This document shows positions 9,264 through 17,161 of a stretch of 64,000 bases of DNA, piece by piece (within the stretch, counting starts at the first letter, position 1; each line of letters starts with the position of its first letter). The DNA is from Hyphomicrobiales bacterium (lineage in GTDB: Bacteria; Pseudomonadota; Alphaproteobacteria; Rhizobiales; Rhizobiaceae): assembly GCA_900472785.1 (NCBI GenBank), contig UCJH01000018.1, forward strand, positions 1 through 64,000, in the 5' to 3' direction. The notes beneath the pieces are model-generated. The model worked only from the letters and a program-made list of their open reading frames with translations. It was not told the DNA's origin and did not search any database. Both the position numbers and the translations under genes were made by a program.

Positions 9264-9299
9264 GTCGCGATTACCGGCGTGAGCGTCGCGATTTACGCC
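9264..9299 (+). repeat. Tandem direct repeat upstream of the exporter gene
   Basis: GTCGCGATTACCGGC at 9264-9278 and GTCGCGATTTACGCC at 9285-9299 share their first nine bases and are exactly 21 bases apart (two helical turns), 33 bases before the transporter start. The form suggests a tandem regulator site; the regulator is unknown. Confidence 0.35.
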
Positions 9300-9332
9300 T
9301 AGATTGCCACGATCGCCACCGGATTCTCTCCC

Positions 9333-10256
9333 ATGTCCCAGCCGAGCTCGTTCCAGACGTCCGCACTCGCTGTCCAGCAGAACCAGACCAACGGCATCGC
9401 TCTGGTCCTGGGTTCGGCGGTCGTCTGGAGCTTCGGTGGCACGCTGGCGCGCTTTCTGCACATCGACGACGGCTGGACAGTGGTTTTCTGGCGCTCCGTC
9501 TTTGCGGCACTTTTCCTGATCGGCTTCATCCTGATGCGCGACGGACCGCGCAGCGCCTTGAATCTCTTTCGAACGATGGGCCTGCCCGGCGTTGCCGTCG
9601 GCCTGTGTTTTGCCATCGCCTCGACGTCCTTCATCCTGGCGCTGGCCTATACGACCGTAGCCAATATCGTGCTGATCCAGGCTGGCGTGCCGTTGATCGC
9701 GGCGCTTATCTCCTGGGTGCTGTTTCGCGAACGGATTTCGCTGCTGACCTGGCTTGCGATCGCCGCCGTCATCTTCGGCGTGGCGATCATGGTGTCGGAT
9801 TCGGTCGGCGGCACGGTTTCGCCGATCGGGGACGCGCTGGCGCTCCTGATCGCACTGGTATTCGCGACCGCGACGGTGATCACCCGACGCTACGCCCATG
9901 TCCGCATGACGCCGGCGGTCTGCCTCGGCACGCTCGTTGCCGTTGCGGTCGCGGCGACGCAGGCGAGCAGTTTTGCCGTGACCCTGCCGGAACTCGGCAT
10001 ACTCGCTGCCTTCGGTGCGCTGAACTTCGGCCTTGGCCTCGCGCTGTTCGTCACCGGCGCGCGTCTTGTTCCCTCCGCCCTTGCCGCCCTGCTCGGCACC
10101 GCGGAGACGGTGCTTGGCCCGCTCTGGGTGGCGTTGATCCATGGCGAGGTTCCTAGCCTCAACACGATCATCGGCGGCGCGATCGTTCTTGCCGCGCTTT
10201 TGTCCTATCTCAGTGTCGAAATGTGGCGGCAGCGCCGGCTTGCCCGCCTCCTATAG
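9333..10256 (+). CDS. EamA/DMT-family transporter
   Basis: A 307-residue inner-membrane protein with ten predicted membrane helices arranged as two EamA repeats (about residues 20-150 and 165-295). It shows the family's typical NIVLIQAGVPLIAAL segment in the first half and LLGTAETVLGPLWVAL in the second. Such proteins export small metabolites; the substrate cannot be told from sequence. The gene follows the yidC terminator and precedes engB by 77 bases in the same direction. A tandem repeat before the start may be an operator. Confidence 0.9.
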   Translation: MSQPSSFQTSALAVQQNQTNGIALVLGSAVVWSFGGTLARFLHIDDGWTVVFWRSVFAALFLIGFILMRDGPRSALNLFRTMGLPGVAVGLCFAIASTSFILALAYTTVANIVLIQAGVPLIAALISWVLFRERISLLTWLAIAAVIFGVAIMVSDSVGGTVSPIGDALALLIALVFATATVITRRYAHVRMTPAVCLGTLVAVAVAATQASSFAVTLPELGILAAFGALNFGLGLALFVTGARLVPSALAALLGTAETVLGPLWVALIHGEVPSLNTIIGGAIVLAALLSYLSVEMWRQRRLARLL

Positions 10257-10333
10257 GCCAACACGCGTCGTCTACCTTGACAAGGACGGTCAAAACCTTG
10301 AAGCCCTGCAGGGTATAAAGGTGAGTGACAGAC

Positions 10334-10987
10334 ATGACCGAAACAAAGCCGCAGCAGGACCTCCCTCTCTTCGGGCGCCCGTGGATCTTCATCCGCGGCG
10401 TTCCGGCGATGCATTTCCTGCCGCCGGAAGGCCCGATGGAAATCGCCTTCGCCGGACGCTCCAATGTCGGCAAGTCCTCGCTGATCAATGCGCTGGTCGG
10501 GCACCACGGCCTGGCGCGCACGTCCAACACGCCGGGGCGCACGCAGGAGCTCAACTATTTCGTGCCGGCCGGCTATACCGGTGAAGGCAACGACCTGCCG
10601 CCCATGGCGCTGGTCGACATGCCCGGCTACGGCTATGCCAAGGCACCGAAGGAAAACGTCGATGCCTGGACCAAGCTGGTCTTCGATTACCTGCGCGGCC
10701 GCTCGACGCTGAAGCGCGTCTATGTGCTGATCGACAGCCGGCATGGCGTCAAGCCGAACGACGAGGAGGCGCTAGCGCTGCTCGACAAGGCTGCCGTATC
10801 CTACCAGATCGTCCTGACCAAGACCGACAAGATCAAAGAACCCGCCGTTCCGCGGGTGATTGCCGAAACGCAGGAAAAGATCAAGAAAAGGCCCGCTGCC
10901 TTCCCCGTGGTGCTGTCGACCTCATCGGAAAAGGGAACGGGCCTAGAAGACCTGCGCAGCGCCATCTACACCGCGATCGGCCGCTGA
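10334..10987 (+). CDS. engB: Ribosome-assembly GTP-binding protein EngB (YihA/YsxC)
   Basis: A 217-residue TRAFAC-class GTPase needed for large-subunit assembly. The G1 loop GRSNVGKSS is at residues 41-49, G3 DMPGYGYA near 97, and G4 TKTD in the second half; a C-terminal SSEKGTG forms G5. A GTG nine bases upstream (10,325) is also in frame; the ATG at 10,334 was chosen because of its spacing to AAAGGTGA. In many Rhizobiaceae engB lies directly before argB; here a minus-strand cassette of four genes lies between them. Confidence 0.96.
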   Translation: MTETKPQQDLPLFGRPWIFIRGVPAMHFLPPEGPMEIAFAGRSNVGKSSLINALVGHHGLARTSNTPGRTQELNYFVPAGYTGEGNDLPPMALVDMPGYGYAKAPKENVDAWTKLVFDYLRGRSTLKRVYVLIDSRHGVKPNDEEALALLDKAAVSYQIVLTKTDKIKEPAVPRVIAETQEKIKKRPAAFPVVLSTSSEKGTGLEDLRSAIYTAIGR

Positions 10988-10990
10988 CCG

Positions 10991-11488
10991 TCAGGCGGCC
11001 GTTGCCGGAACGAATTTCAGCGCCAGACCGTTGATGCAATGGCGCTTGCCGGTCGGCTGCGGTCCGTCGTCGAAGACATGGCCGAAATGGCCGCCGCAGC
11101 GATGGCAATGGCACTCCACCCGCGTCATGAACAGGGACGTATCCTCGCGCGTGCCGATGCCGCCCTCGATCGCATCCCAGAAGCTCGGCCAGCCCGTGCC
11201 GCTGTCGAACTTCGTCTCGGAGGCATAGACCGGAAGATCGCACCCCGCGCACTGGAAGACGCCCTTGCGCTTTTCATTGTTGAGCGCGCTGGTGAACGGC
11301 CGCTCCGTGTCTTCCTGGCGGAGGATGCGGAACTGGTCATCCGTCAGGATCGCCTTCCATTCGGCCTCCGTTTTCGTCACCTCGAAAGTCTCCGTTTCCG
11401 CCGCAAAACCGGGGCGCGTGAAGCGATCGAGGACAGTTGCGCCAAGGAGCGCCGTGCCGGAAAGAAGAAAGAAACGTCGCGTCGTCAT
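10991..11488 (-). CDS. msrB: Peptide methionine-R-sulfoxide reductase MsrB, probably exported
   Basis: A 165-residue enzyme that reduces the R form of methionine sulfoxide in oxidised proteins. The zinc ligands are CAGC (80, 83) and CHRC (138, 141), the signature SGTGWPSF is at about 106-113, and the catalytic Cys161 is in RHCIN. The N-terminus reads TRRFFLLSG followed by a hydrophobic stretch ending GFAA, which looks like a twin-arginine (Tat) signal, so the enzyme probably acts in the periplasm. The ATG at 11,488 has AGGGAG 6 bases before it. It is the last gene of the minus-strand stress cassette, separated from the FAS1 gene by a terminator, so it is probably transcribed alone. Confidence 0.93.
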   Translation of the reverse strand: MTTRRFFLLSGTALLGATVLDRFTRPGFAAETETFEVTKTEAEWKAILTDDQFRILRQEDTERPFTSALNNEKRKGVFQCAGCDLPVYASETKFDSGTGWPSFWDAIEGGIGTREDTSLFMTRVECHCHRCGGHFGHVFDDGPQPTGKRHCINGLALKFVPATAA

Positions 11489-11633
11489 GATGGCTCCCTG
11501 AAGGACTGCTGATAGCGATTGATTGGCAGAACGCTCCACCCACGTGCACTCTATGGCCGCGTGAGGCGCGCTGCAAAACAAATGGAATCAAACCGGCGTG
11601 AGGACTGCGTGCGGCGTTCCACGAACGCGTGAC

Positions 11634-11666
11634 AAAAAGGCCGCTGGCGAGTGAAAGCCAGCGGCC
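11634..11666 (-). terminator. Intrinsic terminator after the FAS1 gene
   Basis: On the minus strand a 10-bp perfect stem (11639-11648 with 11657-11666) with an 8-nt loop runs into five T (complement of 11634-11638). It separates the FAS1 gene from msrB. Confidence 0.88.
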
Positions 11667-11744
11667 CTGCAGCCGGGAGTGGGATTGAGACCCCCGGCCT
11701 GGGGCCGAAGATGCGGCCTGAGACCGCATGCGGCTCCGAAAGCA

Positions 11745-12302
11745 TCAGGACTTCGGCAGGAGAACCTTGTCGATGACGTGGATCACGCCGTTCGACTGCT
11801 TGACGTCGGCGATGGTGACGTTGGCAACGCCGCCGGTCTCGTCGGTCAGGGTGATCTTGCCGCCGTCAGCCTTGGCCTTCAGCACGCAGCCGCCGACGGT
11901 CTTGACGTCATGCGTGCCGCCATCATCGGCAACCATCTTGGAGATGGCATCCGACAGCGCATTGGCGGAAACGACGTGGCAGGTCAGGACCTTGGTCAGC
12001 ATGTCCTTGCTTTCAGGCTTCAGCAGCGTGTCGACGGTGCCGGCCGGCAGGGCTGCGAAGGCTTCGTTCGTCGGGGCGAACACGGTGAACGGACCAGCGC
12101 CGGAAAGCGTCTCGACCAGACCGGCGGCCTTCACGGCTGCAACCAGAGTGGTGTGGTCCTTGGAATTGACCGCATTCTCGACAATGTTCTTGTTCTCATA
12201 CATCGGCGCGCCGCCGACCATCGGATTTTCAGCATATGCAGCAAACGTACCAGCGGCCAGAACGGAAGCAACCGTCAGCGTACGGATCGTGGACTTGAAC
12301 AT
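11745..12302 (-). CDS. Secreted fasciclin (FAS1) domain protein
   Basis: A 185-residue protein with a signal peptide (cleavage likely after AAYA, residue 24) and one FAS1 domain from about residue 45 to the end. The two conserved FAS1 boxes are visible: GPFTVFAPTNEAFAALP (H1) and the closing NGVIHVIDKVLLP (H2). FAS1 proteins are periplasmic or surface proteins linked to adhesion; rhizobial relatives include the symbiosis-induced Nex18. AGGAGA lies 6 bases before the ATG. Upstream lie a palindrome in the leader and an ECF-type promoter-like sequence. The sigma/anti-sigma pair lies next to it upstream, which suggests it is their target. Confidence 0.93.
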   Translation of the reverse strand: MFKSTIRTLTVASVLAAGTFAAYAENPMVGGAPMYENKNIVENAVNSKDHTTLVAAVKAAGLVETLSGAGPFTVFAPTNEAFAALPAGTVDTLLKPESKDMLTKVLTCHVVSANALSDAISKMVADDGGTHDVKTVGGCVLKAKADGGKITLTDETGGVANVTIADVKQSNGVIHVIDKVLLPKS

Positions 12303-12351
12303 AAATCTTCTCCTGTTTATCTCGCAAACCCGGGACCCGGGTCCTCTCCCG

Positions 12352-12369
12352 ACATTCCCCAGGGAATGT
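12352..12369. promoter_or_regulatory. Perfect palindrome in the FAS1 leader
   Basis: ACATTCCC and its reverse complement flank two bases, 50-67 bases upstream of the FAS1 start. If the candidate promoter at 12,400-12,427 is used, the element lies in the transcribed leader and could be an RNA hairpin; otherwise it could be an operator. A CCCGGG-rich palindrome follows at about 12,328-12,342. Confidence 0.4.
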
Positions 12370-12399
12370 CCGCACTCCCTCTTCGGGGAACATGGCCAG

Positions 12400-12427
12400 T
12401 AACGGGAGGCTTGCGAAAAGAGTTTCA
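12400..12427 (-). promoter_or_regulatory. Candidate ECF-sigma promoter of the FAS1 gene
   Basis: Read on the minus strand, TGAAAC (12427-12422) and CGTTA (12404-12400) are separated by 17 bases. This fits the general ECF layout of an AAC-containing -35 and a CGT-containing -10, about 100 bases upstream of the FAS1 start. The neighbouring sigma gene is the natural candidate reader. A matching sequence before the sigma gene itself was not found. Confidence 0.35.
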
Positions 12428-12506
12428 GGAAAACAAAACTTTTATCAATTTACTGTTTTTATTCGATATTTCTTTTATCTTTGAGTCTGGGGAGAAAAAT
12501 CGCACA

Positions 12507-12535
12507 ATAAAAATGCCGCGGGGAAACCGCGGCAT
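12507..12535 (-). terminator. Intrinsic terminator after the anti-sigma gene
   Basis: On the minus strand a 9-bp perfect stem (513-521 with 527-535 of the 12,000 block) and 5-nt loop run into TTTTTATT, 22 bases after the anti-sigma stop codon. It ends the sigma/anti-sigma transcript before the FAS1 gene. Confidence 0.88.
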
Positions 12536-12557
12536 CAGTAAACCATGACTTACCTTT

Positions 12558-13289
12558 TTAAAGGCTTCGCGTCTTGCCGACCGCGATAACCGGGCCGGTG
12601 GCCGAACCGGTCGGCGATCCGCCGAAGGGCTCGACGCTGACTGCCAGCGTTGCACCTTCGGCGATTTTTGCGCGCATCGCCTGCGGCACGATGATTTCGC
12701 CCTTGCCGGTCTGCGGCAGCACACCCAGGGATTGCGGCGGCTTGTCGCCGACGATCAGCCAGAGCTCCAGCGATTTTTCTTCCGTCTGCCGTGCCGCGAC
12801 CGGCACGACACGAAGCGCACCGCTTTCACCATCATACTGGGCAAGAAGATTGATCGAGGTGCTGCCTTCGCCGGACAATTCGGCAACCAGCGGCTTTCCG
12901 CCCTGGCTTCCCGACAACAGGCCGCTGTTGATCGTGCCGATAGCCGCCATGCCGATGACGGCCGCGAGCGTCAGCCCGCGCCAGAACACGAGAGAATTCC
13001 AGAAACCGCCGGAAACGGCAGCGGCAGGTGCGCTCGACACGGCATCGGCAAACAGGCGGCGTTCCACCATGGTCAGCACCCTGGCGGGCGGCACGACCGG
13101 TTCGTATTCGTCTTCAAAGGAGGAAAGATTGTCCTGCCAGCGGCCGACCATCGCGGCAAAGGAGCGATCCAGCACCATGCGCGCCTCGACCTTGCGCCTG
13201 TCTTCGGCAGACAGAACGCCGAGCACGTATTCTCCCGCGATCACTTCATCGCGCCGGAAATCTCCGCTTTCGGGGTTCTGTATGGTCAT
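12558..13289 (-). CDS. RskA-type membrane anti-sigma factor
   Basis: A 243-residue protein with the layout of anti-sigma-K (RskA) factors. An N-terminal cytoplasmic sigma-binding region opens with DEVIAGEYVLGVLSAEDRRK and extends to about residue 80. One membrane helix follows around FWRGLTLAAVIGMAAIG (about 105-125), then a periplasmic C-terminal domain with SLELWLIVGDKPPQSLGV. The ATG at 13,289 overlaps the sigma factor's TGA as ATGA, the normal coupling for such pairs; an ATG at 13,301 is also possible. It is inferred to hold the neighbouring sigma factor inactive until an envelope or redox signal triggers release. Confidence 0.87.
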   Translation of the reverse strand: MTIQNPESGDFRRDEVIAGEYVLGVLSAEDRRKVEARMVLDRSFAAMVGRWQDNLSSFEDEYEPVVPPARVLTMVERRLFADAVSSAPAAAVSGGFWNSLVFWRGLTLAAVIGMAAIGTINSGLLSGSQGGKPLVAELSGEGSTSINLLAQYDGESGALRVVPVAARQTEEKSLELWLIVGDKPPQSLGVLPQTGKGEIIVPQAMRAKIAEGATLAVSVEPFGGSPTGSATGPVIAVGKTRSL

Positions 13290-13825
13290 TGGTCCATGCA
13301 CTCTCTCAGTTTCAGAAGGCTGCGCCGCAGCCAGGTCCGCATCGTGTTCAGCGGAACGTTGAAAAGCTCTGCCAGCTCCTGATAGCTCAATCCCTCGACA
13401 TAGGCCTTGCGCACGGCTTCGGCGCGCTCCCGGTCGAGTTGCTCCATGCAGGTTTCGATCCGCCTCCCCTCCGCGCTATTCAGCGCGGATTTTTCCGGAT
13501 CGGGCGAAGGATCGGCCAAATCATAGGCCTCGTCAATCGTGTTTGCCACGGGCTTGCGCGCCCGGATGACGTCGATCGCATGATTGCGGGCAATCGCCGA
13601 AAGCCAGGACATCGGGCTCGTTTCGCCGGTCGCGTAACGATCCGCCCGCTGCCAGATCTTGACGTAGATTTCCTGCAAAGCCTCTTCCGCCTCGTTCCTG
13701 TCCCGCAAGATACGAATGCAGATGGCGAAAAGTTTCGGGCTGGTCTTTTTATAGAGCTGCGAAAAGGCGGCGCGATCCCTCAGCGAAATCCGGCCGATGA
13801 GCGTGGAAATATCGTCAATGGTCAT
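13286..13825 (-). CDS. ECF-type RNA polymerase sigma factor (SigK-like)
   Basis: A 179-residue group IV sigma factor with only regions 2 and 4. Region 2 includes EEALQEIYVKIWQRADRY and SWLSAIARNHAIDVIRARK (about residues 40-95). Region 4 includes the helix-turn-helix YQELAELFNVPLNTMRTWLRRSLLKL near the C-terminus. The ATG at 13,825 begins MTIDDIS; upstream in-frame codons lack a ribosome site. The 3' end overlaps the anti-sigma gene by 4 bases. Pairing with an RskA-like anti-sigma factor places it near the SigK group; in Mycobacterium tuberculosis SigK/RskA control FAS1 proteins MPT70/MPT83, which matches the FAS1 gene next door. Confidence 0.92.
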   Translation of the reverse strand: MTIDDISTLIGRISLRDRAAFSQLYKKTSPKLFAICIRILRDRNEAEEALQEIYVKIWQRADRYATGETSPMSWLSAIARNHAIDVIRARKPVANTIDEAYDLADPSPDPEKSALNSAEGRRIETCMEQLDRERAEAVRKAYVEGLSYQELAELFNVPLNTMRTWLRRSLLKLRECMDQ

Positions 13826-14080
13826 TGAGAATTCCGGTCTCCATCCCGTTGAGGCCAACATAGAACACAATCTGCCGGATAAAAAGTCAGCGATGCAGAT
13901 GGATACGCCGTGTCGCGACCGCTGTCATTACGGCTTTATCGATCCGATGGATCATTTCAATCGTGCTTGAACCCGCATTGGGAACTTGCATTGGAACGCG
14001 ATGCCGTTAAAGGAAACGTTCAGATTTCACGAGGCTGCAAACGCCGCTCCGACACGCCACCTGTTATTCGAGGGTCCATC

Positions 14081-14968
14081 ATGTCCGCATCCGAAAGCGA
14101 AACCCAGGCACGCCTTCTTGCACAGGCCCTGCCTTACATGCAGCGCTACGAGAACAAGACGATCGTCGTCAAATATGGCGGCCATGCCATGGGCGATGCC
14201 GAGCTCGGCAAGGCTTTTGCCGCAGATATCGCCCTTTTGAAACAATCGGGCGTCAACCCGATCGTCGTCCATGGCGGCGGTCCGCAGATCGGCGCGATGC
14301 TGACCAAGATGGGCATCGAATCGAAATTCGAAGGCGGCCTGCGCGTCACCGACCAGAAAACGGTCGAAATCGTCGAGATGGTGCTTGCCGGTTCGATCAA
14401 CAAGGAGATCGTCGCGCTGATCAACCAGACCGGCGAATGGGCGATCGGTCTTTGCGGCAAGGACGGAAACATGGTTTTCGCCGAAAAGGCCCGCAAGACC
14501 ATCACCGATCCCGACAGCAACATCGAGCGCGTGCTTGATCTCGGCTTCGTCGGCGAGGTGGTCGAGGTCGACCGCACCCTGCTCGATTTGCTGGCCAAGT
14601 CCGAAATGATCCCGGTTATCGCGCCCGTGGCTCCCGGCCGCGACGGCCACACCTACAACATCAATGCCGACACCTTCGCCGGCGCGATCGCCGGCGCGCT
14701 CAACGCCACGCGCCTTTTGTTCCTGACCGACGTTCCCGGCGTGCTCGACAAGAACAAGAACCTGATCAAGGAGCTTTCCGTCGCCGAGGCACGCGCGCTC
14801 ATCAAGGACGGCACGATCTCCGGCGGCATGATCCCCAAGGTCGAGACCTGCATCGAAGCCATCAACGCCGGCGTCCAGGGCGTCGTCATCCTCAACGGCA
14901 AGACCGCCCATTCGGTGCTGCTCGAGATATTCACGGAACATGGCGCGGGAACGCTGATCGTTCCGTGA
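14081..14968 (+). CDS. argB: Acetylglutamate kinase
   Basis: A 295-residue amino-acid kinase that phosphorylates N-acetylglutamate in the second step of arginine synthesis (cytoplasm). The nucleotide-binding [10 protein letters not shown] is at residues 29-38, the glycine loop [10 protein letters not shown] follows at about 60-70, and the C-terminal part contains [10 protein letters not shown] and [10 protein letters not shown]. The length is exactly that of the family. The ATG at 14,081 was chosen because GAGGG lies 7 bases upstream; the longer in-frame extension starting at 13,910 lacks family similarity. The gene diverges from the sigma factor across a 255-bp gap in which no gene is seen. 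Confidence 0.98.
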   Translation: MSASESETQARLLAQALPYMQRYENKTIVVKYGGHAMGDAELGKAFAADIALLKQSGVNPIVVHGGGPQIGAMLTKMGIESKFEGGLRVTDQKTVEIVEMVLAGSINKEIVALINQTGEWAIGLCGKDGNMVFAEKARKTITDPDSNIERVLDLGFVGEVVEVDRTLLDLLAKSEMIPVIAPVAPGRDGHTYNINADTFAGAIAGALNATRLLFLTDVPGVLDKNKNLIKELSVAEARALIKDGTISGGMIPKVETCIEAINAGVQGVVILNGKTAHSVLLEIFTEHGAGTLIVP

Positions 14969-14973
14969 TGCAG

Positions 14974-15240
14974 TCAGAAAATTTGGGCGGCCCCGACAAT
15001 AATAAAAATTGTGCCTCCCACAATCATGGTGGGATAACCGTAAAGTAGCTTAGTCTGAGGACTCAATTTTGAGTCCTCATCGGGAATGTCGCTTCCATAT
15101 ATATCCGGCCCGAAGCTCTTGCTGAAATCCCATCCATTGTCGCGGTAAAAGTTCAACTCTTTAAAAAACCAGAATAAATTATAGCACACGAGGGGAATAA
15201 GCACCGCTGTCATTACATACAGTGGTATCTTGTCTTCCAT
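14974..15240 (-). CDS. Small membrane protein of unknown function, AT-rich gene
   Basis: An 88-residue protein with two likely membrane helices, one at about residues 5-27 (IPLYVMTAVLIPLVCYNLFW) and one at the C-terminus (MIVGGTIFIIVGAAQ). Between them lies a polar, acidic stretch with DIYGSDIPDEDSK. I do not recognise the family. The ATG at 15,240 has AGGTG about 7 bases upstream; an ATG at 15,270 is also in frame. Its base composition is clearly more AT-rich than both neighbours and uses codons rare here (ATA, TTA, AAA), which points to recent acquisition. It is convergent with argB and 30 bases downstream of the PEP-mutase-like gene. Confidence 0.6.
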   Translation of the reverse strand: MEDKIPLYVMTAVLIPLVCYNLFWFFKELNFYRDNGWDFSKSFGPDIYGSDIPDEDSKLSPQTKLLYGYPTMIVGGTIFIIVGAAQIF

Positions 15241-15270
15241 CTTAACACCTGCCGAATTCGATGATTTCAT

Positions 15271-16035
15271 TCATCGATAAATCGCTTCCGCCTCGCCCTT
15301 CAGCCACGCGATCATCGCGCGATACGGGAACGGGCCGTGGCTGATGCGGGCGACGCCGAGGCCGGCGAGCGTGGCGACATCCGGTGCGCCGGGCTTCATC
15401 ATGATATTGACCGGCAACGACACGGCATCGCAGACACGGCCGATCAGGTCGGGATCGGAAAGGCCGGGCACGAAGAAGCCGCTGGCGCCGGCCTGTTCAT
15501 AGACACGGCCGCGGCGAATGGCTTCGTCGAGAAGATCGGCGTGTTTCGCCGCATCCGGCTCCTTCAGGAAGACATCGGTGCGGGCATTGATGAAGAATGG
15601 CAGGTCGCGGCCGTCAGCCATAGCGCGGATCGCGGCGATGCGCTTTGCCTGCGCCTCGGCGGCGTGTAGCCCCTGGCCGCCGACGATCTGGTCCTCGAAA
15701 TTGATGCCGACGGCGCCGGCATTGGCGATATGGGCGACATTGATCGCCGTTTCGCCGGGTGTTTCGGCATAGCCGCCTTCGAAATCGATCGACACCGGCA
15801 GCTCCGTGGCACCGACGATGCTGCGGGCGATGTCGCACAACAGCAGCAGCGGGATTTTCTGACCGTCGCCAAAGCCGCCGGCGGCTGCGACCGACCAGCT
15901 GCCGGTGGCCAGCGCCTTGGCGCCGGATTCGGCAACGGCAACGGCGCTGCCGACATCCCAGATGTTGTAGAGGACGACCGGATCTCCCTTCCGGTGCAAC
16001 GCGGCGAATGCCCTGGCTTTTTCGATCTGCTTCAT
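15271..16035 (-). CDS. Isocitrate lyase/PEP mutase superfamily protein
   Basis: A 254-residue TIM-barrel protein of the isocitrate lyase/phosphoenolpyruvate mutase superfamily. Visible features are the strand VVLYNIWDVGSA, the metal-site segment PVSIDFEGGYAE near residues 80-91, NFEDQIVGG and INARTDVFL. The KKCGH catalytic loop of true isocitrate lyase is absent, so it is more like oxaloacetate-hydrolase or carboxyphosphonoenolpyruvate-mutase-like enzymes; the reaction cannot be named. The ATG at 16,035 has GGGAGGAC 6 bases upstream. The transporter gene upstream ends inside the longer in-frame extension, and the two may be cotranscribed. Confidence 0.88.
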   Translation of the reverse strand: MKQIEKARAFAALHRKGDPVVLYNIWDVGSAVAVAESGAKALATGSWSVAAAGGFGDGQKIPLLLLCDIARSIVGATELPVSIDFEGGYAETPGETAINVAHIANAGAVGINFEDQIVGGQGLHAAEAQAKRIAAIRAMADGRDLPFFINARTDVFLKEPDAAKHADLLDEAIRRGRVYEQAGASGFFVPGLSDPDLIGRVCDAVSLPVNIMMKPGAPDVATLAGLGVARISHGPFPYRAMIAWLKGEAEAIYR

Positions 16036-16069
16036 TCCGTCCTCCCGACAACGATCGGGAAACGTTCTA

Positions 16070-16984
16070 TCAGAAGACCAGAAGCATGACGACACCCAGC
16101 ACGATCAGAAGGCAACCGATGACTTCCAGCCGGTTGATCCATTCGCGGAAGATGAAGACCGCGGAAGCGAAGGTGAACAGCATCTCGACCTGCGCTACCA
16201 CCTTGACGATCGCGGCCTGCTGCAGGGTCATGGCCATGAACCAGCCGAACGAGGCCGAGGCACCGGCAAAGCCGACGAGCAGGCCGGGCCGCCAGGCGAC
16301 CGCCACGCGCTTCAGTTCCTCCGGCTCGCGAGCCAGGATCCAGACGAGCATGACGACCGTCTGCAGCAGGATGACGAAGCCGAGCGTGAAGCTGGCCTGC
16401 ATGACGAAATCCGGCTGCGGCAGGCTGGGCGCAAGCGCCAGCGAGGCGGAACGATAGGAGACGGCGGACAGGCCGAAGAACGTGCCCGACAGCAGCCCTA
16501 TTCCGGCCGTGCGGGTGAAGACGGACGTCACCAGCGACTTCACGCTGACCTGTGTCCGGGCAACCGAAATGATCATCACCCCGACAACGGAAATCGCAAT
16601 GGCGATGACCGTTCCATGGCTCGCCGCCTCCCCCAGAAACAAGAGGGCGAAGAGGGCGGCCTGCGCCGGTTCGGTGCGCGAATAGGCCGTGCCGACGGCA
16701 AAATTGCGGAAGGAAAACAGATGCACGAGCAGGAAGGTCGCCGCGATCTGGGCAAGACCGCCGATCACGGCCCAGAAGAAGAAGCTGCGATCCGGCACCG
16801 GCAGCGGATGACCGAGCCCGCGCCAAAGGATCGCGAGGTAGAGCAGCGCGAACGGCACGCCGAAGCCGAAGCGCACGAAGGTGGCGCCCGTCGTACCCAT
16901 CACGCCCTTCAGATGCTTCTGCATGGCCGAGCGGATGTTCTGCAGGAAGGCGGCGGCGAAGGTGATGACGATCCAGGTTTGCAT
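16070..16984 (-). CDS. EamA/DMT-family transporter
   Basis: A 304-residue inner-membrane protein with about ten hydrophobic helices in two EamA-like halves. It is typified by TAYSRTEPAQAALFALLFLGE in the first half and VVAQVEMLFTFASAVFIFREW in the second, where the conserved Glu-containing helices lie. The substrate is unknown. It is 34 bases upstream of the PEP-mutase-like gene on the same strand, so the enzyme may act on a compound this protein moves; that link is inference only. It is not closely similar to the DMT protein at 9,333-10,256. Confidence 0.88.
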   Translation of the reverse strand: MQTWIVITFAAAFLQNIRSAMQKHLKGVMGTTGATFVRFGFGVPFALLYLAILWRGLGHPLPVPDRSFFFWAVIGGLAQIAATFLLVHLFSFRNFAVGTAYSRTEPAQAALFALLFLGEAASHGTVIAIAISVVGVMIISVARTQVSVKSLVTSVFTRTAGIGLLSGTFFGLSAVSYRSASLALAPSLPQPDFVMQASFTLGFVILLQTVVMLVWILAREPEELKRVAVAWRPGLLVGFAGASASFGWFMAMTLQQAAIVKVVAQVEMLFTFASAVFIFREWINRLEVIGCLLIVLGVVMLLVF

Positions 16985-17161
16985 GCGTTGCCGCTACCAT
17001 GCCCCGTAGCGAGAATCCATCACCCGCGCCGGAAAGAGTGTCGCCGCAGGGCCACAGCGCCGAAGCTGTCTCCAGCAAGGCGAGGTGGATAGAGCGCTCT
17101 CCGCTTGCCTTGCGATTGCAGACGGTTAGCGTTGCCCGACGACTGCCATGGGGAGACGACC

